Origin: Avanaerovorax sp964442135
GTDB taxonomy: Bacteria; Bacillota; Clostridia; Peptostreptococcales; Anaerovoracaceae
Assembly: GCA_964442135.1 (NCBI GenBank)
Contig: CAYTYN010000011.1
Coordinates: 1 to 38,431, forward strand
Direction of reading: 5' to 3'
Length of the DNA: 38,431 nucleotides
The position numbers and the translations under genes are program-made. Position 1 is the first letter of the stretch. Each line of letters starts with the position of its first letter. Shown piece by piece: positions 31,895 to 38,431 of the stretch. The notes under the pieces were generated by a model. The model ran no database searches, was not told the origin of the DNA, and was given only the letters and a program-made list of their open reading frames with translations.

Positions 31895-33031
31895 ATGTAT
31901 AAAGAAGCAATCAGACCGGCTTGGGTTGAGATAAACCTTAACAACCTTGACTACAACATCAAGCAGATAAAGGCAAAGGCCGCCGGTCGTGAGCTTATTG
32001 GGGTGATAAAGGCTGATGCTTACGGACACGGCAGCATAAGGTGCGCCGAGGTGTTGAGAGAAAACGGTGTAAAGACCTTTGCCATCGCTACTCTTCAGGA
32101 GGCCGTTTCCCTGAGGGAAGCCGGCGCCAAGGAAGACATCATAATGCTGGGTCTGACTCCTGATATGTACGCCGATACTATCGTAGAATACGACATAACA
32201 CCGGTAGTCTGCGATTCAGCCAACGCCAAGGCCATAAGCGACGCTGCCGCCGCCGCAGGCAAGACTGTGGAGGGACTTGTCGCAGTAGATACGGGCATGG
32301 GCAGGATCGGCTATCTGGCGGACGACACCGCCTACGCTATCGATGACATTAAGAGAATGGATAACCTTCCTAACTTTAAGATCAAGGGTCTGTTTTCCCA
32401 TATGGCCACGGCTGATGCCGCCGACAAAACGTTTTCTATAGAGCAGGAATCCAAGTTCAATGCCTTTTACGGGGAGCTATCTAAGGCCGGCGTCAGGTTT
32501 CCTTACAGAACCTTCGCCAACAGCGCTTCCATAATGGAGATACCGTCAATTTACTTCGACGGGGTTCGCCCGGGCATAATCCTTTACGGATGTTATCCGT
32601 CCGACGAGGTTGATGTAAGCCAGCTCTCCATAAAGCCTGTTATGAGCGTAAAGGCCAACATCGTTCATCTGAAGGATGTCCCCGAAAACTTCTCTGTAGG
32701 CTATGGAAGAAAGTACATATCCTCTAAGCCTGCCAGGATTGCTACCCTCGCTTTAGGATATGCCGACGGATATCCCCGTCCCTATTCCTCTGTCGCTAAG
32801 GTTATCGTAAACGGAGTGGTCTGCCCAATCGCCGGAAACATATGCATGGATCAGTGTATGGTCGACGTTTCTGCGGTTCCCAACGTTAAGCTGGGAGATG
32901 AGGTCATAGTTATGGGCTCCGACGGAATTAACTCGGTTACCGCTGACGACATAGCCAAGGCTACGGGAACCATAAGCTACGAAATCTGCTGTGCTTTTGG
33001 CCAGCGGCTTCCTAAGGTATATATCCGATAG
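31895..33031 (+). CDS. alr: Alanine racemase
   Basis: A 378-residue fold-type III PLP enzyme that makes D-alanine for peptidoglycan. The PLP lysine is Lys39 in GVIKADAYGHG. The second catalytic residue is the Tyr of FSVGYGRKY in the C-terminal beta domain, followed by ATLALGYADGYPR and NICMDQCMVD. The ATG at 31895 follows GAAGG; a TTG at 31868 in the same frame has no binding site. The gene is followed by a strong terminator. Confidence 0.95.
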   Translation: MYKEAIRPAWVEINLNNLDYNIKQIKAKAAGRELIGVIKADAYGHGSIRCAEVLRENGVKTFAIATLQEAVSLREAGAKEDIIMLGLTPDMYADTIVEYDITPVVCDSANAKAISDAAAAAGKTVEGLVAVDTGMGRIGYLADDTAYAIDDIKRMDNLPNFKIKGLFSHMATADAADKTFSIEQESKFNAFYGELSKAGVRFPYRTFANSASIMEIPSIYFDGVRPGIILYGCYPSDEVDVSQLSIKPVMSVKANIVHLKDVPENFSVGYGRKYISSKPARIATLALGYADGYPRPYSSVAKVIVNGVVCPIAGNICMDQCMVDVSAVPNVKLGDEVIVMGSDGINSVTADDIAKATGTISYEICCAFGQRLPKVYIR

Positions 33032-33053
33032 TGCCGCCCGCAGATTTGAATAT

Positions 33054-33098
33054 AACAGCCCTGTTTTATCTCATGAACGCAGGGCTGTTTCGTATTTT
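33054..33098 (+). terminator. Terminator after alr
   Basis: A 10-bp stem AACAGCCCTG (33054-33063) with CAGGGCTGTT (33080-33089) around a 16-base loop, followed by TCGTATTTT. Confidence 0.75.
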
Positions 33099-33186
33099 AC
33101 TATAATTTAACATATGCCCCACCTATTTTACATTCCCCCTGTATAATATGATGGGGGTGAGAAAGAAATAAAGGAGATGATATTTT

Positions 33187-33969
33187 TTGGAAAGCCTGAG
33201 ATCAAAAAAAGGATTCATATGCGATATGGACGGAGTGATCTATCACGGGGACAAGCTTCTCCCCGGGGTCAGAGAATTCGTAGAGTGGCTGTACGCCAAC
33301 GATAAAAAGTTCCTCTTCCTGACCAATAACAGCGGTAAAACTCCCCTGGAGCTGAAGCTGAAGCTTCAGAGCATGGGACTGGACGTGGACAAGAGCCACT
33401 TCTATACCAGCGCTCTTGCCACAGCTAAATTCGTGACCGGTCAGCGTCACCACTGCAGCGCCTACGTAATAGGGGAGCCCGGTCTGGTGGGCGCCCTCTA
33501 TGAAGCCGGAGTAGCTATAACCGACAAGAATCCTGACTATGTGATAGTAGGAGAAGGTCATTCATACAGCTACGAATCCATATGCAAAGCGGTATCTCTG
33601 GTATTGTCGGGAGCCAGGCTCATAGGAACCAATTCAGACCTGACGGGACCTACCAGCGACGGCATAGTTCCGGCATGCAGAGCTCTCATCTCGCCTATCG
33701 AGATGGCCACGGGAAAGATGGCTTATTTCGTGGGCAAGCCTAATCCCCTTATGATGAGAACCGGCCTGAGAATGCTGGGTGTCCACTCGGAGGACGCAGC
33801 CATGATCGGAGACCGTATGGATACGGATATAGTGGCGGGAATAGAATCCGGCCTTGACACTGTACTGGTGCTCTCCGGAGTTACCTCTGCAAGTGATATC
33901 GACCTGTTCCCTTACAGACCTCGTCTGGTGCTGTCAGGTGTGGGAGACATTCCGTCCTCCGACGATTGA
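33187..33969 (+). CDS. HAD-IIA family phosphatase (NagD/PGP-like)
   Basis: A 260-residue HAD hydrolase. Motif I is ICDMDGVIY with two Asp, motif II lies in FLTNNSG, the C2 cap of the IIA class follows, then the Lys in VGKPNPLMM and motif IV in MIGDRMDTDI. These features match NagD-like sugar or nucleotide phosphatases; the substrate is open. The start is a TTG at 33187, ten bases after AAAGGAG, with no ATG nearby. A -10 TATAAT at 33142-33147 lies upstream without a clear -35. Confidence 0.9.
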   Translation: MESLRSKKGFICDMDGVIYHGDKLLPGVREFVEWLYANDKKFLFLTNNSGKTPLELKLKLQSMGLDVDKSHFYTSALATAKFVTGQRHHCSAYVIGEPGLVGALYEAGVAITDKNPDYVIVGEGHSYSYESICKAVSLVLSGARLIGTNSDLTGPTSDGIVPACRALISPIEMATGKMAYFVGKPNPLMMRTGLRMLGVHSEDAAMIGDRMDTDIVAGIESGLDTVLVLSGVTSASDIDLFPYRPRLVLSGVGDIPSSDD

Positions 33970-33978
33970 TCGGGTTCA

Positions 33979-33997
33979 CCGGCTTCGGCCGGCTTTC
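33979..33997 (+). terminator. Weak hairpin after the HAD gene
   Basis: CCGGC-TTCG-GCCGG (33979-33992), a 5-bp stem with a stable UUCG-type loop, followed by CTTTCG. It is short and lacks a clean T-run. Confidence 0.4.
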
Positions 33998-34104
33998 GTA
34001 CCCACTTACAACCCTCTCTGTTATTATCGTTTTCGTGATTATATTATACCGCAAGGGTTGATTTTATGTTAGAATAGGATAGAGCTAATTTCAGGAGGCA
34101 GATT

Positions 34105-35514
34105 ATGGCATTTGGATTTAAGAAGAAGAATTTCGCAGACACCATTTTCACAGGCGGAAACATTTACATAGGCGAGGAAGAGGAGACCTTCGTGGAGGCG
34201 GTCGCCGTTCGGAACGGAAAGATCATGGCTCTCGGAGACAGCTCTGACATGGAAGAATTGGCTTCTCCGGATACGGTAATACACGATCTGGAGGGTAAGT
34301 TCGTATATCCCGGCTTTATAGACGCTCACGGCACATTCTTAAGAGAGCTTTTCCGAAACAGATATCCGGAGCTGGATCCTGTATGGGATATGGATAAGGT
34401 TCTCGACGAGATTAGAGACGCTATGCCTGAGGACGGAAGCACACTCTTCGCCTGGGGGTTTAACCACCGCCTCCTCGATGATTACCCGACCCCTGAGGAC
34501 AGACGTATGCTTCTGGACGAAATATCGTCGGAGACCTCCATTGTCATCATGGCAGACGACGGCTTCACCCTTTGGCTCAATTCAGCGGCCAAGGACATAC
34601 TGGATCAGGTCATGGAGGAAGAAGATGAAGAGAACATCACCATAAACCAGGCACTCTTTATTCTCGTGGATTACGATGAGGAGGCTTTGACGGCCGCCAT
34701 AACAGATCTGTCACGGGAGATGGCTGAAAAAGGCTTCACTGCTGTCTTTGACTCCTTCTCCAACCAGTTTTTCAACTCTGTCTTCCAGCATGCCTACTTT
34801 ACCGCGTCGGAGGACGCTGAGCCTATCCTTCAAAGGTTCATGGGAAGCGTTACCGTGAACCGAAGGCTAATGCCCATGCTTTTAACCGAGCTTCTGATAA
34901 ACGAACGGACCAGGTTTTCCGAGCTGGATGGTTTAATCCAGTATAATACCCTTAAGCTGGAAGCCGGAACGGACGAAGCGCTGTCCCACGTAAGGCCGGA
35001 GGATCTCATGGAAATGATCTCCCCGGCGGCGGAAAGAGGATTTAATATAAACATCGAGGCTCTGGATGAAGAATCCTTCATCAGGGCCTACAGGGTGCTG
35101 GACACCTTGAGGGACAAAGGCTGTAGGAACAATACCTTCGTCATAGCTTCCGATTCCTGTCTGTCAGATGAGCTTAAGGCCGATCTCATTGCTCCTGAGA
35201 CTATTGTAACCACTTGGCCAACGTCTATGGTTTCCCGCCCTGTGACTGATAACTGTCATACGGCGGAGGAAGCCCTTGCCCAGCTTACCGAAGAAGCCGC
35301 GCTTATCACCGGCACCTCAGAGCGGCTTGGAACCATCGCTGTAGGCAGCTGTGCCGACTTTGCCGTCTTTTCCGAGGATCTGCTCCGATCAGACGTCCGG
35401 AGCTTCGCCGATCTGTCCGCGGACATGACCGTGGTGGGAGGAGAAATCGTATACGATCGGGAAAATGAGGAGACGTCTGAGTTATACGACATTTTGATGA
35501 GCCAGCGTGTTTAG
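34105..35514 (+). CDS. YtcJ-like amidohydrolase, probably without its metal ligands
   Basis: A 469-residue protein with the fold layout of Amidohydrolase_3 (YtcJ): an N-terminal beta strand part (TIFTGGNIYIGEEEETFVEAVAVRNGKIMALG), VYPGFIDAHGTF at the site of the usual PGFIDxHxH, and the C-terminal return (GTIAVGSCADFAVF). Several metal-site residues differ. HxH reads HGT, the region that usually holds HAIGD reads NIEALDEES, and the region that usually holds IEHAQ reads VIASDS. It is also shorter than the usual 530-550. It may be a pseudoenzyme or use another chemistry. AGGAGG precedes the start. A DUF4430-like lipoprotein gene follows after 27 bases. Confidence 0.8.
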   Translation: MAFGFKKKNFADTIFTGGNIYIGEEEETFVEAVAVRNGKIMALGDSSDMEELASPDTVIHDLEGKFVYPGFIDAHGTFLRELFRNRYPELDPVWDMDKVLDEIRDAMPEDGSTLFAWGFNHRLLDDYPTPEDRRMLLDEISSETSIVIMADDGFTLWLNSAAKDILDQVMEEEDEENITINQALFILVDYDEEALTAAITDLSREMAEKGFTAVFDSFSNQFFNSVFQHAYFTASEDAEPILQRFMGSVTVNRRLMPMLLTELLINERTRFSELDGLIQYNTLKLEAGTDEALSHVRPEDLMEMISPAAERGFNINIEALDEESFIRAYRVLDTLRDKGCRNNTFVIASDSCLSDELKADLIAPETIVTTWPTSMVSRPVTDNCHTAEEALAQLTEEAALITGTSERLGTIAVGSCADFAVFSEDLLRSDVRSFADLSADMTVVGGEIVYDRENEETSELYDILMSQRV

Positions 35515-35541
35515 AATTGAAAGGATTCCGGTGAATTAAAT

Positions 35542-36051
35542 ATGAAGAAGAATGTAATTAAAACGATTTTGGCTCTATCAGCCGTAGTCGCTCTTGCGGC
35601 CGTTTCTTCCGCTTGCACCGAGGGTACGGAACAGGATTCTATAGAGGATCCTATTCAGGTATCCATCACCATCGATTATCCTGACGGCTCCGATGCCGAG
35701 GACATAGTAGATCAGAAATTCCTCGTAGAGGAGGGTACCACCGTTCTGGACGCCCTTCAGATCTACTGCAACGTACACGACATACCTGTAAACGTGGAAA
35801 CTACGGCAGCCTCCATATACGGAATTAACCGGATATATAACGCGGACGAAGATGAAACCAGTGGTAACGAAGACGGCGAGGGCTCGGAAGATGATGCCGC
35901 CCGGGAGGACGGGGATGAAGCATCTGAAGCTGACGACACGGTTTCCATCTCCGGCACATGGAGCTTTTCCGTCAACGGAGAAGACAGCACCGTTTCCGAG
36001 AATGAATTTAAACTGTCTGACGGTGACTCCGTAGTTTGGAGCTACCGGTAG
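35542..36051 (+). CDS. DUF4430-like lipoprotein
   Basis: A 169-residue exported protein. It has a Lys-rich start, a hydrophobic core and a possible lipobox VSSAC (Cys25; the Ser at -3 is unusual). Then follow the DUF4430 / transcobalamin-C-like parts: VSITIDYPDG, VEEGTTVLDALQIYC, an inserted acidic stretch (about residues 99-128, Glu/Asp/Gly), and GTWSFSVNGEDSTVSENEFKLSDGDSVVWSY, where SFSVNG and GDSVVWSY are family marks. Related domains bind cobamides or occur on surface proteins. It is 27 bases after the amidohydrolase-like gene and likely co-transcribed. Confidence 0.75.
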   Translation: MKKNVIKTILALSAVVALAAVSSACTEGTEQDSIEDPIQVSITIDYPDGSDAEDIVDQKFLVEEGTTVLDALQIYCNVHDIPVNVETTAASIYGINRIYNADEDETSGNEDGEGSEDDAAREDGDEASEADDTVSISGTWSFSVNGEDSTVSENEFKLSDGDSVVWSYR

Positions 36052-36075
36052 ACTTAACCGGCTCTTTGCTTTCAG

Positions 36076-36117
36076 AGGACTCTTCCCATTCGTCGAAGAG
36101 TCCTTACAATTTTTAAT
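36076..36117 (+). terminator. Terminator before the rpsF operon
   Basis: A perfect 10-bp stem AGGACTCTTC (36076-36085) with GAAGAGTCCT (36095-36104), loop of nine bases, followed by TACAATTTTTAA. Confidence 0.85.
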
Positions 36118-36191
36118 TTTATAAGTTTATATGCACAGGGTATAACCATCTAAAAACCTTCAAACTTCCACGTTTTATTCATTTTTTTCAC

Positions 36192-36220
36192 TTGTAATTA
36201 TAATGTTTATAGCGTATAAT
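36192..36220 (+). promoter_or_regulatory. Promoter of the rpsF-ssb-rpsR operon
   Basis: TTGTAA (36192-36197), a 17-base spacer and TATAAT (36215-36220). A leader of about 75 bases follows. Confidence 0.75.
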
Positions 36221-36226
36221 ACATAG

Positions 36227-36294
36227 GTGTTTTGAATTAGAAACACTTATCTCTGCGTAGGTTTTGGACTTACGCCATTTAGTCCATAGGGAGG
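36227..36294 (+). other. rpsF leader with predicted pseudoknot next to the ribosome binding site
   Basis: A first hairpin pairs GTGTTT with AAACAC. Then GCGTA (36255-36259) can pair with TACGC (36271-36275), while TGGACT (36265-36270) can pair with AGTCCA (36281-36286). These two helices interlock as an H-type pseudoknot that ends just before GGGAGG (36289-36294). Leaders of S6 operons in bacteria can bind the S6:S18 complex; whether this is that motif is not shown. Confidence 0.45.
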
Positions 36295-36301
36295 TGAAAA
36301 C

Positions 36302-36592
36302 ATGATCAACTACGAAGTTATGTTCATTATCGATCCTGCTTTAGAGGATACTGCTAAGGATGCCTGTATTGAAAGGGTGAAGGGTGTTATCGTATCCGAA
36401 GGCGGTCAGGTCGGCAACGTAGACGTTTGGGGCATGAGAAAGCTTGCATACCCTATTCAGAAGAAAAACGAGGGATACTACGTTGTGATTGAATTCCAAG
36501 CTTCTCCTGAGCTTCCTAAGGAGCTGGACAGAAGGCTGAGAATTTCCGACGATGTGATGAGACACATCACCATCAATAAAGAAGCTAAATAG
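36302..36592 (+). CDS. rpsF: 30S ribosomal protein S6
   Basis: A 96-residue S6 of normal length. It starts with MINYEVMFIIDPAL and contains WGMRKLAYPIQKKNEGYYVVIEF, both diagnostic, and RRLRISDDVMRHITI near the end. It binds S18 and the central 16S domain. GGGAGGTG precedes the ATG. It is the first gene of the standard rpsF-ssb-rpsR operon, with ssb 17 bases downstream. Confidence 0.97.
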   Translation: MINYEVMFIIDPALEDTAKDACIERVKGVIVSEGGQVGNVDVWGMRKLAYPIQKKNEGYYVVIEFQASPELPKELDRRLRISDDVMRHITINKEAK

Positions 36593-36609
36593 CGATCGGA
36601 GGTGCGCCC

Positions 36610-37053
36610 ATGAACAGTGTAATTCTTATAGGACGATTGACCAGAGATCCCGAGGTTAGGTATACCGCAGGAACTCAGATGGCGGTAGCCAACTTTACCG
36701 TCGCTGTTGACAGACCTATAAGGGCAGGTGGGGAAAAGCAGACGGATTTTCCGCGGATCACTGTATTCGGCAAGCAGGCTGAGAACTGCGAGAAGTACCT
36801 TGCTAAAGGCCGTCTCGTATGCGTTCAGGGTAGAATACAGACCGGAAGCTATAAGAACAAGGATGGTGTGACCGTTTATACCACTGATGTTGTAGCGGAC
36901 AGAGTAGAATTTCTGGAATGGGGTGACAGGGCTCAGAGCTCAGGTTCCTCCAGACAGAACACGTCCTCTTCGTCATATCAGCGTCCTGCTGATGACTTCG
37001 ATGACGACATGCCGGATTCGTTCCAGGCTATAGACGAGGACGTTCCATTCTAA
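36610..37053 (+). CDS. ssb: Single-stranded DNA-binding protein
   Basis: A 147-residue SSB. The OB fold covers residues 1-105 (MNSVILIGRLTRDPEVRYT, FPRITVFGKQAENCEKYL, VCVQGRIQTGSYKNKDG). A Ser/Gln-rich flexible linker follows, and the acidic tip ends in DEDVPF, the peptide that recruits partner proteins. It lies between rpsF and rpsR as in most Bacillota. Confidence 0.97.
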   Translation: MNSVILIGRLTRDPEVRYTAGTQMAVANFTVAVDRPIRAGGEKQTDFPRITVFGKQAENCEKYLAKGRLVCVQGRIQTGSYKNKDGVTVYTTDVVADRVEFLEWGDRAQSSGSSRQNTSSSSYQRPADDFDDDMPDSFQAIDEDVPF

Positions 37054-37071
37054 AGAAAGGAGATATTGAAC

Positions 37072-37305
37072 ATGGAGAAAAGACGTGGCGGCGGCATGAA
37101 GAAAAAGAAAGTATGCCAATTCTGCGCTGATAAGACAGAAAGCATCGATTATAAGGATGTGGAGAAGCTGAGAAAGTACATTACGGAAAGAGGTAAGATC
37201 CTCCCTAAGAGGATTACCGGTACTTGCGCGCTTCATCAGCGAGAGGTTACTACCGCTATTAAGAGAGCCAGGATAGTTGCTCTTCTTCCTTACGTAGCTG
37301 ACTGA
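37072..37305 (+). CDS. rpsR: 30S ribosomal protein S18 (zinc-binding type)
   Basis: A 77-residue S18. It has VCQFCADK near residue 15 and TGTCALHQR near residue 50, so CxxC with CxxH gives a zinc-type (C+) form. KLRKYITERGKILPKRITG and the C-terminal AIKRARIVALLPYV are diagnostic. The ATG at 37072 is nine bases after AAAGGAG; a TTG at 37066 is too close to it. Confidence 0.96.
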   Translation: MEKRRGGGMKKKKVCQFCADKTESIDYKDVEKLRKYITERGKILPKRITGTCALHQREVTTAIKRARIVALLPYVAD

Positions 37306-37338
37306 TAACCGCACATCTACGGCACAGGGGACTCGCGG

Positions 37339-37438
37339 GTATCCTGCCTGCGAGTTGGTCGGAGAATATGTGTATGTCATTGGGGGTGTTTCATTGATCC
37401 GTTTTATTTTCGGATAGTGGAGCGCCCTTTTTTAGGAG
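37339..37438 (+). terminator. Hairpins between rpsR and the GntR gene
   Basis: ACTCGC...GCGAGT closes a hairpin near 37331-37355, and ATCCG...CGGAT another near 37397-37415. CCCTTTTTT follows at 37428-37436. Together they probably end the ribosomal operon, but pairing is short. Confidence 0.4.
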
Positions 37439-37451
37439 AAAGGATATTTTC

Positions 37452-38114
37452 ATGACCGAAAAAAGAAAATTCGCTGCCCCTATGACCCTTTCGGATGAAA
37501 TTGCTGACATCGTCAGAGACAGGATTTTGAGAGGCGAATACCGCATCGGGGAAAAAATCAAAGAGACAGTTATAGCAGAAGAGCTGACTGTGAGCAGGAC
37601 GCCTATCAGAGAAGCTTTCAAGCAGCTTGAAAGCGAAGGCTTGATCGACTACATTCCTAACAGAGGCTGCTTTGCCAAAGGATTTACTCGTCAGGACATT
37701 GAGGATATCTACTCTGTGAGAAAAGCACTTGAGGTTCTCAGTGTTGAATGGGCTGTCCAGAGAATATCCGAAGGTGAGCTTAACCAGCTCAAGGAGATTT
37801 GCGAGCTCATGGAGTTCTACACGGTTAAGAAGGATTCTAAAAAGGTTCTCGAGATTAACACCGAGTTTCACAATGTCCTTTACAGCGCGACCAGAAGCCG
37901 CTTTATGGCACAGGTTCTCAGATCATACAAGGGCTACATCGAACAAACCCGTAAGGCTATCGTTTATAAAGAAGAATACCTTAACGAGATTTTAGAAGAG
38001 CACACGAGAGTCCTCGACGCTATCATAGACGGGAATGTAGAGGAAGCTAAAGTCGCTATGGCCGACCATCTGGACGGTTCCAAGAGGAGAGCTGAGGTTA
38101 CATACCTGAAATAG
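37452..38114 (+). CDS. GntR-family regulator, FadR/FCD subfamily
   Basis: A 220-residue regulator. The winged helix (about 10-75) shows LRGEYRIGEKIKETVIAEELTVSRTPIREAFKQLESEGLIDYIPNRG-type segments, of which VSRTPIREA is diagnostic. The all-helical FCD effector domain follows (about 85-215), with possible metal-binding residues in EFHNVLY, EEHTRVLDAI and MADHLDG. FCD regulators often respond to organic acids. AGGAGAAAGG precedes the ATG. The target genes are probably beyond the window. Confidence 0.92.
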   Translation: MTEKRKFAAPMTLSDEIADIVRDRILRGEYRIGEKIKETVIAEELTVSRTPIREAFKQLESEGLIDYIPNRGCFAKGFTRQDIEDIYSVRKALEVLSVEWAVQRISEGELNQLKEICELMEFYTVKKDSKKVLEINTEFHNVLYSATRSRFMAQVLRSYKGYIEQTRKAIVYKEEYLNEILEEHTRVLDAIIDGNVEEAKVAMADHLDGSKRRAEVTYLK

Positions 38115-38155
38115 GTATCTCTGTGACGGGTATTGGATTTGAATTTGAAGGAAAG

Positions 38156-38200
38156 CTGTCCCATGGGATGCGCAAGCAGCTCTATGGAGACAGTTTTTTT
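38156..38200 (+). terminator. Terminator after the GntR gene
   Basis: CTGTC (38156-38160) pairs with GACAG (38189-38193), with inner helices CAT/ATG and TGC-GCAA-GCA, followed by seven Ts (38194-38200). Confidence 0.8.
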
Positions 38201-38431
38201 CATGTGAAAGCTAATAAATGCTTGCCATGATATAGCAGTAGTGCAAGCTGTTTTTTACCAGTTCCGGCTGTTTTTTTGCAATTTTGTTTGGCTTTAGACC
38301 TTAAAGCCAAACTTTTTTGGCTTCCGGGGCTTGCCCTTCTCACCGGCATAGCCGGTGGTATTCCTAAGACAAAAGGAACCGCGCCGAATGGGGTCGTGTC
38401 CTCCGGCGCGGTATCACACTATGGCTTGATT
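38201..38431. other. Noncoding stretch rich in hairpins and T-runs
   Basis: No ORF with a binding site is seen. Besides the hairpin at 38286-38318 there are CACCGGC-ATA-GCCGGTG (about 38340-38357) and CCGCGCCG...CGGCGCGG (about 38379-38412), plus two T-runs near 38250 and 38271. It could be an untranslated RNA or the end of a mobile element continuing past the window. Confidence 0.4.
38286..38318 (+). terminator. Strong hairpin with T-run in the noncoding end
   Basis: An 11-bp perfect stem GTTTGGCTTTA (38286-38296) with TAAAGCCAAAC (38302-38312), 5-base loop, then six Ts. No gene ends directly before it on the plus strand. Confidence 0.75.

Noticed and set aside
1..38431. CRISPR array, prophage, integrase or intact insertion sequence
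   Set aside because: No regular spaced repeats and no recombinase or transposase frame was found in the window.

Overview
The window reads as a chromosomal segment of a low-to-medium GC, Gram-positive anaerobe of the Clostridia type (Bacillota). The signs are strong AGGAGG-type ribosome binding sites, sigma-A promoters with 17-base spacers, the rpsF-ssb-rpsR order, a zinc-type S18, and families typical of clostridia (VTC polyphosphate polymerase with DUF4956, phosphodiester glycosidase, GT2-GtrA fusions). No taxonomic marker is decisive. A run of exactly 100 Ns (28856-28955) flanked by the same 14 bases shows that this is a scaffolded draft assembly.

Layout. 1-2420: a methyltransferase, then a small membrane protein and an alpha/beta hydrolase behind a promoter carrying a perfect inverted repeat. 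2483-11685: the most interesting block. It has an HtrA-type protease without PDZ, a GT2-GtrA fusion, a phosphodiester glycosidase and a small membrane protein; then a Gly/Pro-rich one-TM protein; then a two-component system; then a VTC polyphosphate polymerase, a DUF4956 membrane protein and a large beta-helix-like lipoprotein. Three promoters in this block share one architecture: TTCAA(T/G) twice at an 11-base period, with the second copy starting 16 bases before the -10. This suggests the local OmpR-family regulator controls itself and both surface operons, much as CiaR controls htrA in streptococci.

11782-15057: tRNA-Thr(CGT), a degenerate glucose-6-phosphate isomerase-like protein divergent from a small XRE regulator, endonuclease IV, a VanY-type carboxypeptidase and tRNA-Arg(CCT). 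15140-19498: accessory-looking genes (SEC-C miniprotein, Y-family polymerase, YolD-like protein, cytidylate kinase-like protein, ArsB/NhaD transporter). 19722-22377: an A+T-richer GNAT plus three-gene ABC transporter set. 22402-27102: a pair of MacB/FtsX-type ABC proteins fused to their own ATPases. 27364-28743: a stomatin-like SPFH protein and NfeD.

29088-38114 is mostly housekeeping: purB, purA, alr, a HAD-IIA phosphatase, a YtcJ-like amidohydrolase that lacks the expected metal ligands, a DUF4430-like lipoprotein, rpsF-ssb-rpsR and a GntR/FCD regulator. The last 230 bases have no convincing gene but hold several hairpins.

How the genes may work together: the 2.5-11.7 kb block looks like one envelope-stress regulon joining protein quality control, glycan transfer and trimming at the membrane, polyphosphate synthesis and an exported beta-helix lipoprotein. 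That unity rests on the shared promoter architecture and is an inference.
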